A stretch of 64,000 bases of DNA from Paracyclopina nana (taxonomy: Eukaryota; Arthropoda; Copepoda; Cyclopoida; Cyclopettidae), in assembly GCA_019096065.1 (NCBI GenBank), contig JAGUCH010000003.1, forward strand, positions 5,208,001 to 5,272,000. Direction: 5' to 3'. The notes under the pieces were generated by a model that was not told the origin of the DNA, made no database searches, and saw only the letters and a program-made list of their open reading frames with translations. Made by a program: the position numbers and the translations under genes. Shown piece by piece: positions 33,590-46,482 of this stretch (its first letter is position 1; each line of letters begins with the position of its first letter).

Positions 33590-34207
33590 TCACACAAATT
33601 CAGTGGCGATGTTTAGCACTTTGGTGTAATCAGGCTTCTTGTAGTGGCTCATGGTGCTCAAAATGTGTCTCAGTTGGTAGGGAATAGGCACTGTAATCTT
33701 GGTACCAAGGGGGGATCCATCATCATTTATCAAAACTATGTTGTTTGTGTCGTAAGCTGGCACGCCAGGCAATTGCTTTTGCTTGACTCCCACAATGATG
33801 CCCTGCCTAACTTCACCTAGAATGGCCACCTTGACTCGATCACCAAGTTTTCCATAAGCTCCATGAGGTCTGAACAAATGTCGTTTGGAGTAAACGTGAA
33901 TCACTTTAGGAAACTTTCCCAGGGCCATGGCTTCCATGCCAATTTTAGAATTGTCTACAACGCGAACTTTTGTCATTTTCATGATGCCTTCGGAGAAGGG
34001 CTTTACTCTGTGCCTTTGATGCTTGTGATGATTCATTTCTGGCTTATAATTTGGCCACACAGCAGATTTGGCTCCGTAATCATGGTATCTCCATACAGAA
34101 ATTGAGGCACATGGCAAATGATTTGCTAGCCCAGGCGTCACCTTTGCAGCCACGGAAGATAGTATCGATTTGCATGTTGAAAGCAGAGCCGATGGCCTTA
34201 TCAACAT
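33590..34207 (-). CDS. MRPL14: Mitochondrial large-subunit ribosomal protein uL14m
   Basis: A single exon encodes 205 residues. A basic, Ser/Ala-rich N-terminus suits a mitochondrial import signal (MLIRPSALLSTCKSILSS). The L14 fold follows: MTKVRVVDNSKIGMEA, HVYSKRHLFR, GDRVKVAILGEVRQGIIVGV, NNIVLINDDGSPLGTKITVP and a C-terminal YTKVLNIATEFV, which matches the end of animal MRPL14. It binds 16S rRNA at the subunit interface of the mitoribosome. Intronless, unlike most neighbours. Confidence 0.92.
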   Translation of the reverse strand: MLIRPSALLSTCKSILSSVAAKVTPGLANHLPCASISVWRYHDYGAKSAVWPNYKPEMNHHKHQRHRVKPFSEGIMKMTKVRVVDNSKIGMEAMALGKFPKVIHVYSKRHLFRPHGAYGKLGDRVKVAILGEVRQGIIVGVKQKQLPGVPAYDTNNIVLINDDGSPLGTKITVPIPYQLRHILSTMSHYKKPDYTKVLNIATEFV

Positions 34208-34689
34208 TTTGCCTCAATCTTTAGAACAGTTACCCTTTTTAAATCAGTTGGTGCTTGCACAGTTAAGTAATTTTTTGTTTTCTATGTTGTGTTTACTTTT
34301 TGATGCGCTACTCAAGGATCGAATATCTAAGACTATCAAGTTAAATATTGTCCCAACTTGGGAAATAATTCAAACTTATAATTAGCAAAGTTCGGCAATA
34401 ATCTAGTTATTTGCTTTCATAATAAAAAACACGCACTTCATGTAGTTTTAATCGCAATTTTACATCCTAATTATAGTCAGCTCCTGGCCTTAATTTTCTT
34501 GATCTCTGCCATTAGCAGTTTGGCATATTTTTTATGCATGTTTCGAACGCAAGAAACGGCCCAAATTAAGATTGAACCTTTCATAAAAGTCGAGCGGTTG
34601 AACTAAAAAATCAATGTATTTCAGAATAATTTTATTTTTACATCAAATTCAGGTCGTTTTATATTTACACTTTCTTTCGAACACACTCG
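34208..34689. other. Intergenic between MRPL14 start and TMEM218 end
   Basis: AT-rich. It contains minus-strand poly(A) signals near 34631 for the TMEM218 transcript and the MRPL14 promoter. No other gene seen. Confidence 0.5.
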
Positions 34690-35178
34690 TCATGAAGACT
34701 GTGTACTTGTGGAACCAGGGAAATGAGGCTTTCTTCGAATTGGCTCTGCATAAATCTGCTCGACTGAATGCTTGACAATGAAATGAAAGAATGAGGCTAT
34801 CAAAAATATGGTGAACATTACGATTAGGATTGTCCTCCTGCAAACAATCACGCGTTAGTAAAGGCCATATCGTAATATACGTATATGTGATTACCAAATG
34901 AAAGGGGTATCATATAGCTTTTGAAGTTTTACTGTTCCAGCTTCAGCCGCTTCCTCAATGGCTGGAAATCGAGGTAATGCCAGAGCAAAGGTAGTAATGA
35001 AGGTTGTAGCAGCAAAAATGATGGTCGCAGTTGCAGATGAATAGCGTGAAAATGCCAATATAGCAACAAGTGCAAAAGACCACAAAAGTATTAGGAAAAA
35101 TAGTCCAAGCCCAATTCCCAGTACTCGAGGTCCATCCTCTGCCAACAAAATATCTGGGCTACCAGGCTGCGATGACAT
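34690..35178 (-). CDS. TMEM218: Transmembrane protein 218 (ciliary transition zone)
   Basis: Two exons (35178-34895, 34837-34690) give 143 residues with three hydrophobic helices. VLGIGLGLFFLILLW after the short N-terminus, LALPRFP after helix 2, and the end of helix 3 (HFIVKHSVEQIYAEP) match vertebrate TMEM218 (VLGVGAGVFILALLW...LEPIYAKP). TMEM218 works with TMEM67 at the ciliary transition zone and is a ciliopathy gene. The C-terminus is longer than in vertebrates. The presence of a transition-zone gene fits an arthropod that keeps sensory or sperm cilia. Confidence 0.8.
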
Positions 35179-35434
35179 TTTGTTTTGGTTTTACCAAAAC
35201 TCAGGTATAAATTAATAGTAGCTTTCTCCCACCAATGCAACTCAATTAGAATAGCTGATTCCCGTTCACAATAGTTATAGGGAAATGGAACGACCAAAAA
35301 AATCTATATTTATTAGCTAGGAGGTTTTTTGCACCAAAAAACTGGAAATTGAGCGCGAAATAGCCTTAAAAGAGGGCCAAATTCAAAAATTGCGAATAAT
35401 AAATATCAGATACAAACGCGTTGGCGAATTGAGT

Positions 35435-37119
35435 CTAGTATTTTCTGTAGTATGACTTCTCGTAGTCGTAATATTTTTCGGCTGGCTGTTGGCTGTAATA
35501 ATTCCGTCTCTTGAACCGGTTAATGCTGCTATAGACAACATCCGTGATCCGGTCAATTGTGTTGTCAACTTTTCTGCTTAGGAAGTCATTGAACTTTTTG
35601 GTGGCTGGGGTGTTCAGAGTATCTGAAAAAGTTACCCGAAGTTAATTTGGGTATATTTTTAAGCCTTAAAGCTATGAACTTACCATAAGCCCTGTTAGCG
35701 AGGCTGCTGACGTTGGAAATAGAGATTCCATAGATCGCCACTGCATAGGCAATTACAATCGCGGCAGCTATACCATAGAAGATCCCCGACGACCAGTTTG
35801 GGAGCGGAATAATCGGCCACGTTTTCCATGGGTCGTATGTGTATGAGCCAATGGAGCCAAAAGAGATTGAAGATCCCACGTTGCTGCTAACATACACTGG
35901 CGCTACATAGTCTGCAGGGCAACAAAATGGTTATCTTATTTGAAACGTAGCTCCTATGGTCTTACTTGATCCAGTGGAGAAAATGACGTAGTTGCTAAGA
36001 GTGATGGTGGTGAAAGTCCTCGTGATGGATTTTTGCACCATAATCAGCCTCTTTTTTCGAGTGTCCTTTTTGGCAGGGCATTGCAAGGGGTCCTCAGTGG
36101 TTGTAGTGGCTTCCGTAGGAGCTGCTGTGGAGGTAGTGGTAGCTGCAGTTGTTTGTTCCTTTGAAGGGGGAGCTTCTGTAGTGGTGATTTCTTCTTCTGT
36201 CGTTGTATCAGTAGGAGCAGCCGTCGTAGTTGGTTCCGCATCTTGTCGACCTTGCCTCAAAAACCATTCAGAAACTGTAAAAAATAATGCGGCTGTTACT
36301 GGCGTACAAGTCCACTTTTCAATATGTATTGAGCATACAAGATTTGCCATCTACGAGTGAATCTGTGGGTGCAATAGTAGGTGCAGCAGTTGTAGGTGCA
36401 GCAGTTGTAGGGGCTGGCAAAGCATCAGGTGCTTGCAAAATGGTCAAGCATCCCTGGTTCAACTGGTTGTAGTTGATAGTCTGTACCATGTCTAGTGCAT
36501 TCTCATCTGGAAAAAATCGGTCATTATTTTTCTCGTCAATTGACTCGGTGATAATTATGCTGAGTTGTTTACTTGGCGTATTCAAGATGGCAATTTGAGC
36601 AGCTTGGACTTGCTGGTCAGTTGGTACCAGGCTGCAATCTGTGTATCCATCAATCAAATACAGGACTGGCTTCTTTTCTGAGGGAGTATCACAAAACCTC
36701 TGAAAAGCCTCGGTGCCTGGGGAGGTGGACACTTGGCAGTTCATTTCGAGGCCCTTTTCTGTCTGAGTGAATGTCATGGTGGACGTGAATCCGCCTGAAT
36801 TGAAGACAAACACACGACTCGTTCCAATTGGTGGTAGAGTGGTTGTGGTGGCTGTTGTGGTGGTCGAAACTGTTGTCGTGGGCAAGGTAGTGTCACCCGT
36901 GTCTACACTTGTGCTCGAGTCCCCAGATGCAGCTTCACTCGAGGCTGCAGTGGTGGTCTCTGATTCGGGTGAAAGTTGACTAGAGGCTGCTGTGGTGATC
37001 TCGATGGCTGAACTGCTGGTTGTTGTGGTAATGGCTGCTTCTGTGGTTGTCTCATCCTGAGACTTCACTACTGTTGCAGGCAGTGACAAGAGCAGCATTA
37101 AAATCACAGAAGTCTTCAT
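35435..37119 (-). CDS. Mucin-like type I membrane protein, orphan
   Basis: Exons 37119-36339, 36274-35966, 35911-35684 and 35622-35435 join in phase to 501 residues. A signal peptide (MKTSVILMLLLSLPATVVKS) is followed by a Thr/Ser-rich mucin region (about 20-95), a folded segment with four Cys (CQVS...CDTP...CSLV...CLTI), a second Thr-rich linker, a basic patch (KKDTRKKR), one transmembrane helix (IFYGIAAAIVIAYAVAIYGI) and a Tyr-rich basic tail (YYSQQPAEKYYDYEKSYY). The exon 1 donor was chosen by phase (TCTT|GTATGC), so that junction is less sure. Likely a heavily O-glycosylated surface protein; no known family. Confidence 0.65.
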
Positions 37120-40100
37120 ATTTGTTCTTTATTTCTTCCTTGGTCTGAGTGTAAAGGTCAAATGAGCAATCCCTTGCGCAGAATTTTCCCTAGCCTGTCA
37201 ATCTTGCTTGGCATATGCTAGCAATTGTTTCTTGAGGCCACCAGCATGAAATAAAAGTTTGGCGCGGAGACCTTGCTTTTTTACTGCAATAAAACAATGG
37301 TGAATTGTCATGTAGTGGTTTCGAGGGTGAGAAAACCCCTAGGACTTTAATCTCAATAATGAGAATGACGACTCCATTTCGTGAGTCACACCTAATACGC
37401 TGCTACATGCATTATGGGATTTTTGCGTTTTATTTGCAAAGATATTTATGACTTTCATTTTAATGTCCTTGTTTTTTGCCGTAACGTTGGTGATAACTAC
37501 ACATTGATTGCATTTTAAAAGCAACGCTAGGGAAATCGGACATTTCCAATGCTCCAGTATTAGATGAAAGTTTGAGAAGAGTTGAAAGTAAATAAACTCA
37601 ATTAATAATAATATAAATAATAGTAAATACTTAACAAAAATTTTTAATGTCCTTATTTGCTAAAGTAACTTTCAAATCACTTTTAGCAAATTCCCATGAT
37701 ATTCATTGACACTTTTAAACAGTAGCTAGCTTCAAAATCGATTTATCTCTGCGTAAGGGATTCCTCGATTGTATACAGCACCGTGGTACGTAAAAAATTA
37801 GGGGTCTTCACACAAAAAACTTGGAAGCCTCCGCACTAAGATCTCCGAACGACTGAGATAGTATCAAGAAAAAAAATCATGAGTGTACGCATACTTTTGC
37901 GCTCGGTGCGCCAAGCAACCTGGGGAAACTTACCCTAAAGTGCCAAGGTACGTAGATAAAGCAGAGTTTGGTGGTAGAATCAAAATATTTTTGGTACATC
38001 AATACTCATCATATCCAAATAATGCGGCAGTGCTCTTTCCAATTGGGTGTTTCTTAACCCTGAATCAATTCCTTTTTTAGAACCGCGTCTAGCAAATTCA
38101 TGAACCGTGAGATTCTCACTGGTGTGGTTCAGGTTTATCAACATGATGGTATTTTTATGCACAGGTGTAGTATTATACTCACTACTTTAATACCCCTGAC
38201 TCTGTTAGGAATGGTGAATGATTTTTATGGCCCTCTTGAATGATCTTTAAATCTCTGCCAGCTTCAAGATATAACAGACCTATTTGGCCCGAAGGATACC
38301 ACTATTTTTACCTACCACCAAATTCTATGAAAATTCTTCAGGCAAAAAGCTCGATTTCTTCACTGCATGTATAATTAGATATTGCAAAAAGTAGGAGCTA
38401 GCCTGGCTGGGCAGCTGCAAATTATTTTCAGCAAAAAGAGCTTTTTTAATGCGTCCTTTTTATTGTAATAGCGAAATAGTTGAAGGAGGACAAAGCCAAC
38501 ATATGATATGAAGAGTGTAATCACCTTTAATTTTTCGACGCGAGCACAGTCATCTGTTTGGTAGCTTGTGTTTTGTGGCTCCTTTCAGTAGTCATTTGTA
38601 AAAGTTGAGTGGCTCCATAAGCATCTCGAAGACATTGCATGCTACAAAGGTTCAGTGGAAATCACAGCAGCTTGTTTTTTATTTCTACGTATTCATACTG
38701 AAGGAAACTTTCGATAGAAATGACGGCCAATTTCGTTGGTTGTTCCGATCTAGGTGCACTGTGAGAAAAATCATGCATTTCATGAATGAATCTGTGGTAA
38801 TAACAGTATAGAATAGTGCTCATAATTCGAGGAAAGTGAAGCAGTTTTTTCTCTGCTAAAAAGGAAAAGTTTCCAATAAAGTAATAAAAAAGCGATTGGC
38901 CATTATTGTTTATAAATTGCCGTGACTTGCAATATTTCTCTCACATTGTACCGCGGGCGTGAGCATTTAAGAAAAACTCACAAACCATAGATGCTACAAA
39001 ATGTCTTGTCAACCCCAATTTGTCCATATTCAAGCGGTCGTGATACGTGATCAATTTGATATAAGAAGGCGAACTGCGCTAATTGCTAATGATGCGATTC
39101 CTGAGTTTTGCCGCAAGCTCCACCAATCCCTAAAAGTTGAAATGTTCGGGAAAATCTAATTTGAATCCTCAATGTGTATACATTACAAAATCACTTTGAA
39201 GCCTGGTAAATAGTGGCTTGGGGGGCAAGAATGATGGTTTCTTGCTGAGATTGTAGATTACAGCAAGTCTCACCTGCCAAGTATAGAGATAAATTGACTT
39301 TTGCAATAGTCCTCAAATGCTTTACTGATCATATGGAGCTGGCTCATTGGGAGCTCTTTCTACTTGAAGTCTCATTAATTAATGGCTTGCCTTTAATTAA
39401 TTAGCCCCGTAGGCAAAGCAAGGAGGAACCTGTGTTCTGTCCATAGTAATATTAAAGAATGGACTCAAATCGTGAGAAATGCTAGTCAATTTTCCCAATC
39501 CTACAACACCCTACGTACCTCATTTTTCAAGCCAGCGGCTCAGTTCCTCCTAGAAAGTGAGATTTATGTGCTTCAATTCCAGGCAGATTTATCAAACATA
39601 ATTGGGCTTGGAATAACATATGCTAAAAATGGACAATCTGCAATGCGAGGCGAGCGCTTATTTTTTTTACGCGAGCGTGATTATTGTCTGTTTTGCAACA
39701 AATAAATCTTCGAGTATGCGCGTTCGAAAATAAGTTTGCAAATGGTCCTTATACGTACGCGAATGGCTCGTTTCGATGATTAATAATTCGCAGTGAGACC
39801 AATGCCATTTCCCAGGTTCCCACAAAAGATGAAAGTTTGAGAAGAGTTGAGAAAAAATAGACGTAGGTATACATTATTAATTGTTCAAATGCAGAAAGAA
39901 AACCAGAAGTGAAATTGCGCTATAATTAGCAACACTTTTGAAAAGAATGCTCTGCTGAACTTGATACGCAATCTTTCTACCATAACATAGCTTACCTACG
40001 CAAAATATGCGCTTGATTTCGCAGAGTCGCGCGCCACTTCAACATTAATAGGGTGTTCATCTATGCCTCGTTTCCTCAAAATCTTGCGACAGCCTTAAAC

Positions 40101-41946
40101 GATATGATTTTAATTTTTCGTACTCTTGATCAATCAAAACACTTCTAGCTCATATATGAACAAAAGAGGTCGGAAAAGTGGTCTACTTGAAGCTATGAAA
40201 CGTGAGTAAAAATGATCAGTTATGAAATAGGAGGCTTAAATAAAACACAATTTAACGGAAGGAAAAAATTTCCTTAGTAGGTGAACACAGCTTAAGTCAC
40301 AAACAGTTAAATATAGAATGAATTGTAGCTGAGTGATGCATAATAATATGGCATCATCGATTTCTCTTTGAAAGTAGCGAAAACTCATTGTTGGACCATC
40401 ATTTTGAAAATTGATTTATTCAATTTTGCCCAAGGCTGGGAAAGAAGTGTGGAAAAATTGCAAATTACTCTGCAGCAGTCCAGCTCGTTAGAGCGAGGAC
40501 CTCACATAGTGGGAATAACGCTGCAAAAATGCCTCCATGCGTCTAAATATAAAGCCCATTCAATGCACATCTATGGTGAATACAATATGACATAAAAAAA
40601 AACTCGCTGCACATTCGAAGTGAAGCAACTTTCAAAAAAAGCTCATTTACTTGCCGCCAAGTGCACACTTGAAAATTGTGGGCACTCGGAATTTTAATGC
40701 TCGCCTTGATTTTTTGTATCAATTCATACATTTGCCCCGCACGCACTTGATTGAGTGTTAGCTTAAAGCTAATCTATAACAATGGCGAGGAAATATCAGC
40801 CAGTTTGGTTCGCGGGTGGCTTCTCATCTTTTCCTGCTGCCAACTAACCTGCAATTAATTCCAGCTCAGCATGTGAATTTGAGATTGAAATTAGGCTGTC
40901 AAATGAAGCCTTTGAATGATTTCGCATGTCAAAATGCGTCAGAGTAAAAGTATCCCTCTTTTTTTCACCGTCAAAAATGTGCAGCCTTAATTTTCGAGCA
41001 TGACTCCGGGGAAATCTGTGAAGGAAACCTTTTTTGTCTACTCCTTCCTTTCATTTCTGCACGAAAAGAACGGGCTTTCAGAGTTGCCATAACTGAAAAA
41101 AAGAGAAAATGTTGAAAAAAATATGAAAAATCCCAGCTGTGGCGATGGCAACAAATTCCAAGTTTCACCTTTCTGGTCAAGCTATGTCATCATCAAACCA
41201 TTCCTCCATTTTATGAAGCTGATCATGTACAACAAATACGAACCATTCGCACAGTGTGGCAACATGGATAGCTTTTTTGATGCTTTGACGAACTTTTTGC
41301 CTAGCCATGGGGACCAGATGCATAATTTGTATTCATTGCGTCTCCCCCACGTGAGCATTTGCTCAAAAGCCTACTTAGGCTCTGCTTTAGAAAAAAATCT
41401 TGGATTTTGCCCAGTCATTCTGCTGCTGCTTCAAAGCATGCGATTATTGTGTCCTTTGCTATCATTATTGCCTTAAAAAAGGTAATTTTCTCGTGACTCT
41501 TCTTGACCCGAGGCTCATTTCTCTTTTTTGCTCTATAACTAGGTCACTGCGGTGGGTTTCAATTTACATTTTTGCACCTGAAAAAAGGGGTGAGCAAATT
41601 GCTCCCATTTAGATTGCTATCTCATGCCTTTTCAGTTCGTCATGCCAGTTAAAAAAGGTAATTATTAGCTCGTGTGAGCGCGCACAAAAAGAAGGAGTAA
41701 GTGTATTGCAAGAAGGCCTCTTTGTCTTTCCCATAATGTCGGCAATATGGCATCTTTAGACTCCCTATAATGCACTTCCTTCACAATAATAATTTTAGCT
41801 TAGTACAGACCACAAATGACGCCAAACTTTCACTAGCGCGAGAAGAAACAAATGCGGATTTTTTAAATTTTTTTGCGTCAATTCTTTACTGTACCGCTAC
41901 TTTCTGCTTATATGCTCACAAAAAAGTAGCTCGGAGCGCAAATTAA

Positions 41947-42231
41947 CCCAACCAGAAATTTTCCCAAGTTTTCTGAAAGTTATTGTAACATGTTAGCACT
42001 CCTTCGTTTTGCCCAGGTTGAGTTTATGTCATTATGTAACATTAACTTCCGTACCACCTATGAAAAAAAATTGAGAAAAATCGAATGTGACACGGAAAAT
42101 TTGTATTTTCGATTTTACCTAGGTGTCAAGGCAGCTAATGTTACATAACGACTTGAACTCACTGTTGATAAAACGTAGAAGTTTAACTGAGGGTTTTTTT
42201 CTCGTATGAGGGCCCAGAATTTCTGGTTGGG
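41947..42231. mobile_element. MITE with CCCAACCAG terminal inverted repeats
   Basis: 285 bases bounded by CCCAACCAGAAATT and its exact inverse. Inside lies a second inverted pair (TTATGTAACATTAA near 42034, TTAATG.TACATAA-type near 42137), so it can fold back. The termini match the 12887-14381 element over about 20 bases on the left side, so both belong to one family. No clear target duplication. Confidence 0.6.
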
Positions 42232-42965
42232 AAGGCATGGTTTATTTTCACAATGGGTGGGGTATATCTTTTTTTCGCAGTAATCTTTGCATCCGTTAAA
42301 AAAAGAAGAATTTTAATCCTTTGCCATATCCAATGTCATCATCACACCTCTAATAAATATCTCAAACCTTGACAGGTTATCGTGACAACTCTTATGAAGA
42401 AATCCACAAAATCCCTTTTTTATCACATATGAGAACTCCTACACGTAGAACAAATTGTTGCAATAACTGAATAGAGTAATTGGGATTAGATTTCTCAATG
42501 ATGATTTCCCCATTTCGTCTTTTCTATTTCAGCGCCTCTGAAATGATTCTATATTATGAACAACTGGCTCGATTTCTCCATCATTATTGGCTCCTTTTTT
42601 ACTCTTCGGTGTGTACATGTATGAAAAGTAGGAGGAAGCATGATGATGTGGCGTTCGCATGTGTTGGTATATTCTACTAGGTTGGTTTTAGCTTGGGAAT
42701 TTGCAAGGACTTTTTGATCCTTATGGAATTGATCATCAACTTTCACCTTCCAAGCCTGTGACCCCAAATATCCGCTCAATTGTGGATCAAATTTGTTTCC
42801 AGGCATGGGAATCTTGGCTTTATAGCTGGGCTACCAAAAAGTGGCACCAGAGAATGGACAAAAAATTACAATTACAAATGCAGGAGCAGCGCAATTATCT
42901 GGGGAAGACTTATTTGGACATGTCTGGCCAAAAATAAGTGGCCGATCAGATAAATGATGGCTAAG

Positions 42966-42981
42966 CACACACACACACACA
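42966..42981. repeat. (CA)8 microsatellite
   Basis: Eight uninterrupted CA dinucleotides. Confidence 0.95.
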
Positions 42982-43634
42982 TAAAGCCGTCGATTCTTAA
43001 AAGAAAGTTGAGAGGTGGAAAAAAACTACCACCCATCATCTCATGCTGGCTTTTTTTCAACGTACACCAAGATAAAATTGCCATGATCATACTTTTCTTG
43101 GAAGCTAACACGTAATGGTAAGTTTTTTGTTGCTAGCTCAAGACTGGTTCAAGGTGGAAACAGAATGGGGAAAAGTAATTTACTGCCTATGTGGAAAAAA
43201 GGAAGCATTGCATAATAAGGGAAGCGTCAATGAGGATACCAGACCACGTGTATTAAAAGTTGAGCCACCTTTCCGATACCATTTTTTTCTCTTTGTTTTC
43301 TCATCCTCCTCAAGGCAATTTACTTAGCATATGCTTTTTTAATAGGGAAGAGGCCTTTGAGCGGTAATTTTTCAAGCAGTCCGGCTACTTTGACCTATGT
43401 CTAGCAAAAAAGAGCGAACATTGTTCCAGACACTCAAAAAGATAATTTTATTCATTCGCTATTTCCACTTATTTATCACGAGAGAAATTCCAGTATATCC
43501 ATTAAAATGCGATGTAAGTAGTTCCCTGTTTTATAAATAAAGCTGTTATATGTTGCTTTAAAATTGATAAGGATTGCATAAAGCTTATCTTGTTCAACAT
43601 TTTGATCTCTGTTGCCCAGCGCGTAGCATCACAA

Positions 43635-44764
43635 ATGGAGTCTGTGGGTAAAGTTTTCACTCCCAAAGAGCTGCATGATTTGGCCAAGGAGAGGCTCAAT
43701 GAGGATAATAAAAGAATCGAGAATGACATCAAGGCCATCAAAGATTGGATGAGCAAGCAGCCTCATTTGAAAGAGCATGGACGATGCGGTGTGTAGAACA
43801 TATAAAAAGAAAAAGCTTTGATTTTTCATAGCGTTTTTTGGAATTTAGATGATGCCTTCATATTGATGTTCCTGCGGGGATGCAAATTCAGCTTGGAAAA
43901 GACCAAGAAAAAAATCGACATGTGGCATACCGTTCGCACTCATTGTCCTGAGTTTTTCAAGGACTATAACACCAAAGACTCGAAAACCATGGAGTTGATT
44001 CGAGCAGGGTATGATTGCGTAATAGAAAAGTTATGATGTGCTCTTTTCCCAAATCCTTTATTTTGCAGCATTAACGTGCCTTTGAAAGGGTTTGACAAGC
44101 ACGGTCGCCGAGTCGTGATTCTTCGTGGGTCAGGAGTAGATCACGACAAATTCAACATGATTGACCAATTTCGGGTGACGTACATGATCAACGAGTTAAT
44201 GATGAAAGATTGCGACGACACTCAGGGGCAAATTTGCGGCGTGGTCGTCATCCAGGACGTGCGAGATGCCTCAATAGGCCAATTGAAGCACTTCTCGCCG
44301 TCCATCGGAAAAAAGACCATGACCATCTTCCAAGAGGCCTACCCTGCCAACCCAAAGGCCATGTTTTTCCTAGGCATGCCAGGCTTCATGGAGGGCACGT
44401 TCAACCTGGTCATGGGATTTCTGAAGGACAAATTCAAGCAGCGCATCAAAGTATCCAATTCTCAGCTTAAGATGGCGTTAATGATTATGGCAATTTCTTT
44501 TTTATTTAGATGCTGCCCAAGGACAACTTTTCCGTTTTACATGAAGAGTTGGGAACCGAAGTTTTGCCTCATGAATATGGAGGAACCAATGGAAAGTTGC
44601 AAGACCACATTGACAACTTGGTGACATTATGCCAAAAGAATCATGGTTGGCTGGCCAAACAGTACAAGCACAAATCCAACGAGAAGAAGCGGCCAGGCAA
44701 GGAGATGCTTTACTCGGACCTTTTCGGCATGGAAGGCTCATTCAGGCAGCTCAGTGTTGATTAA
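43635..44764 (+). CDS. CRAL-TRIO lipid-binding protein (SEC14-like)
   Basis: Exons 43635-43788, 43849-44008, 44069-44450 and 44510-44764 give 316 residues. An N-terminal CRAL-TRIO-N helical domain (CDDAFILMFLRGCKFSLEKT, residues about 51-70) precedes the CRAL-TRIO lipid pocket (VVVIQDVRDASIGQLKHFSP, FFLGMPGFMEGTFNLVMGFL, LPKDNFSVLHEELGTEVLPHEYGG). These proteins carry hydrophobic ligands such as retinoids, tocopherol or phosphoinositides; the ligand here is unknown. An acceptor just before the ATG suggests a 5' UTR intron. The stop codon lies 7 bases from the stop codon of the convergent GCL gene. Confidence 0.9.
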
Positions 44765-44771
44765 TAGAAAT

Positions 44772-46407
44772 TTATTCAATGTTCTCTACAATTCGAACAG
44801 TCTCGTCTTCTTCTTCTGCCGCCTCCTCCGGACTTGCAACCAACGGAGTAGTGACAGCAAAGTTGAAAGACAGCAGCAACGGGAATGTGGCCTTGGTCTT
44901 GTCGATTTTCAACATTTCATGATTGGCATTCCTACCCAAAGTCACCGACTTGATGCCCGAGCTGGCCTCGTACACTGCTTGCTTTTGAGCATTGAGCGAC
45001 ACCACAGTCACACGGTAGTACATATGCCTCTTTTTGTGGTTGGAAAGCACAGCCTCATGTTCGTTTGATCCCGAAGCATGCAAGCTACGCTTCACTGATA
45101 AATGCCAATTATCAAATGTCACAATTAGGTCAAGGCCCATGTTGAACCCCGTCCACCTCCACATGTGCTGTTGGCCACCCGTGTTCAAGGTCCGGCCACA
45201 CCTAAGGCAGTTTCGTTCGAACTCTTCGTCTGTGAGATTCTGAGGTCCGCGGTCGATGCCCTGGTCGATTCGAAGCAAAAGTTGCCACTGATGCTGGTAC
45301 ACTTTGTGCATCCACTTCTTGGGCACGATCTTGTCCTTCAACAACATGGCCATATCCATGTGATGGTTGACCAAATGGTTGAACCGGAGAGCCTTGAACA
45401 CTTTGGCATACTGCTGTCCTTGAGCTGTTTCAAGGAAAAACCTGCTGTCCTTCTTGACACGTTCCTGCCATAATGCAGCATTGAATTAGTTATCAGAAAA
45501 ATATTAAGGGGAATCAGTGCATACCTGGAAGAACCGGTGAGAGCTGAGGACTGCATCGTGCGGACTTCCATCCCATCCAGGATGGAAAACTAGGAAAAGC
45601 CACAGACGCAGCAAAACATAAACGGAAAACTCCGTTTGCATAACGAATAGCCCTGGAGTATTGATCAGGGTGGCCATCAGGTCGATTGAGATTAATCTGA
45701 GCTTGGCTGGATGCTCGGGTAAGTGGCTCAATAAGTTGACCTTAAGCCACTTGATGCACGCTTTTTGCACCTTCATGCAACCGTACATGGTCGCAGTATC
45801 ATAGTACTTGGTCACTGTTTCGATGTTCACCGTCTCTTCCATTATGCTAGCACACTGGTCGATCAACCCATCAAGCTGGAAAAGCGTGGCCGTGGCCAAA
45901 ATTGGAATGACATCTGCGGGCTCGACAGAGATCTCGTCCTGGTACAATGACCCTAACGTCAGATTCATCGAGTCTAGGCTGATGTTGGGGTCCATGATTG
46001 TTATATCTATGTGATCCATGTTGGACTCTTTCCAATTGCCATTGAACATGGTGGAGAAGTATGGCGACTGGCATAGGTACAGTTTGTGAAGTTTCCAATC
46101 CGAATTGAGAGCAGATACCACAATATCGGATTCGCGGCCTTCAACGAACAAAGTCTCATATATGTACCTAAATTAAGAGTAATTAGTAGACATGCTGGCA
46201 TTTGTAAAGTTGCTCAACGTACCTCGAGGTAGTTTTCAGCTTTTTCTTCTTGGGCGTATGCATAAGCTTGTCGATTTCAGCCTCATCCTCAGAGTCTGCA
46301 TTGTTGCGCTTAAGGCCACGCACGGCTTCAACTTCAGCTCCATCTTGATTTTGCACTGCGAGAGCCCCTTCATTGACCACATTTGGCTGAGAGAACGTAT
46401 TCCCCAT
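44772..46407 (-). CDS. gcl: Germ cell-less (BTB-domain, GMCL1-like)
   Basis: Exons 46407-46223, 46167-45525 and 45464-44772 give 506 residues. The first exon starts MGNTFS, fitting the N-myristoylation known for GCL, and carries a KKKKLK nuclear signal. A BTB domain runs about 62-175 (ESDIVVSALNSDWKLHKLYLCQSPYF...MFNGNW) with a BACK-like region, and the GCL C-terminal domain follows (MAMLLKDKIVPKKWMHKVYQHQWQLLLRI...NCLRCGRTL...WRWTGFNMGLDL). GCL is a Cul3 adaptor at the nuclear envelope needed for germ-cell formation in flies. A poly(A) signal AATAAA overlaps the stop codon, and the 3' UTR must run into the CRAL-TRIO coding exon. Confidence 0.93.
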
Positions 46408-46482
46408 AGCTCTGCAATACAATAAAAATTCTTCATCATTCTTAATCAATCACATACATTAAAGCTAGCATGGGATGTGCAT

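Larger units (their letters stand above)
37120..43634. other. 6.5 kb gene-poor region
   Basis: No frame here has a recognisable domain or splices to a longer one. I see a terminal-inverted-repeat element (41947-42231), a short CA microsatellite (42966-42981), and a dispersed string GATGAAAGTTTGAGAAGAG present near 37564 and 39828. The rest looks like unique AT-rich DNA. Non-coding RNA genes or long introns cannot be ruled out. Confidence 0.5.

Noticed and set aside
41123-41476. 117-residue frame in the gene-poor region
   Set aside because: No family resemblance, no acceptable upstream exon, and ends by chance; insufficient support.
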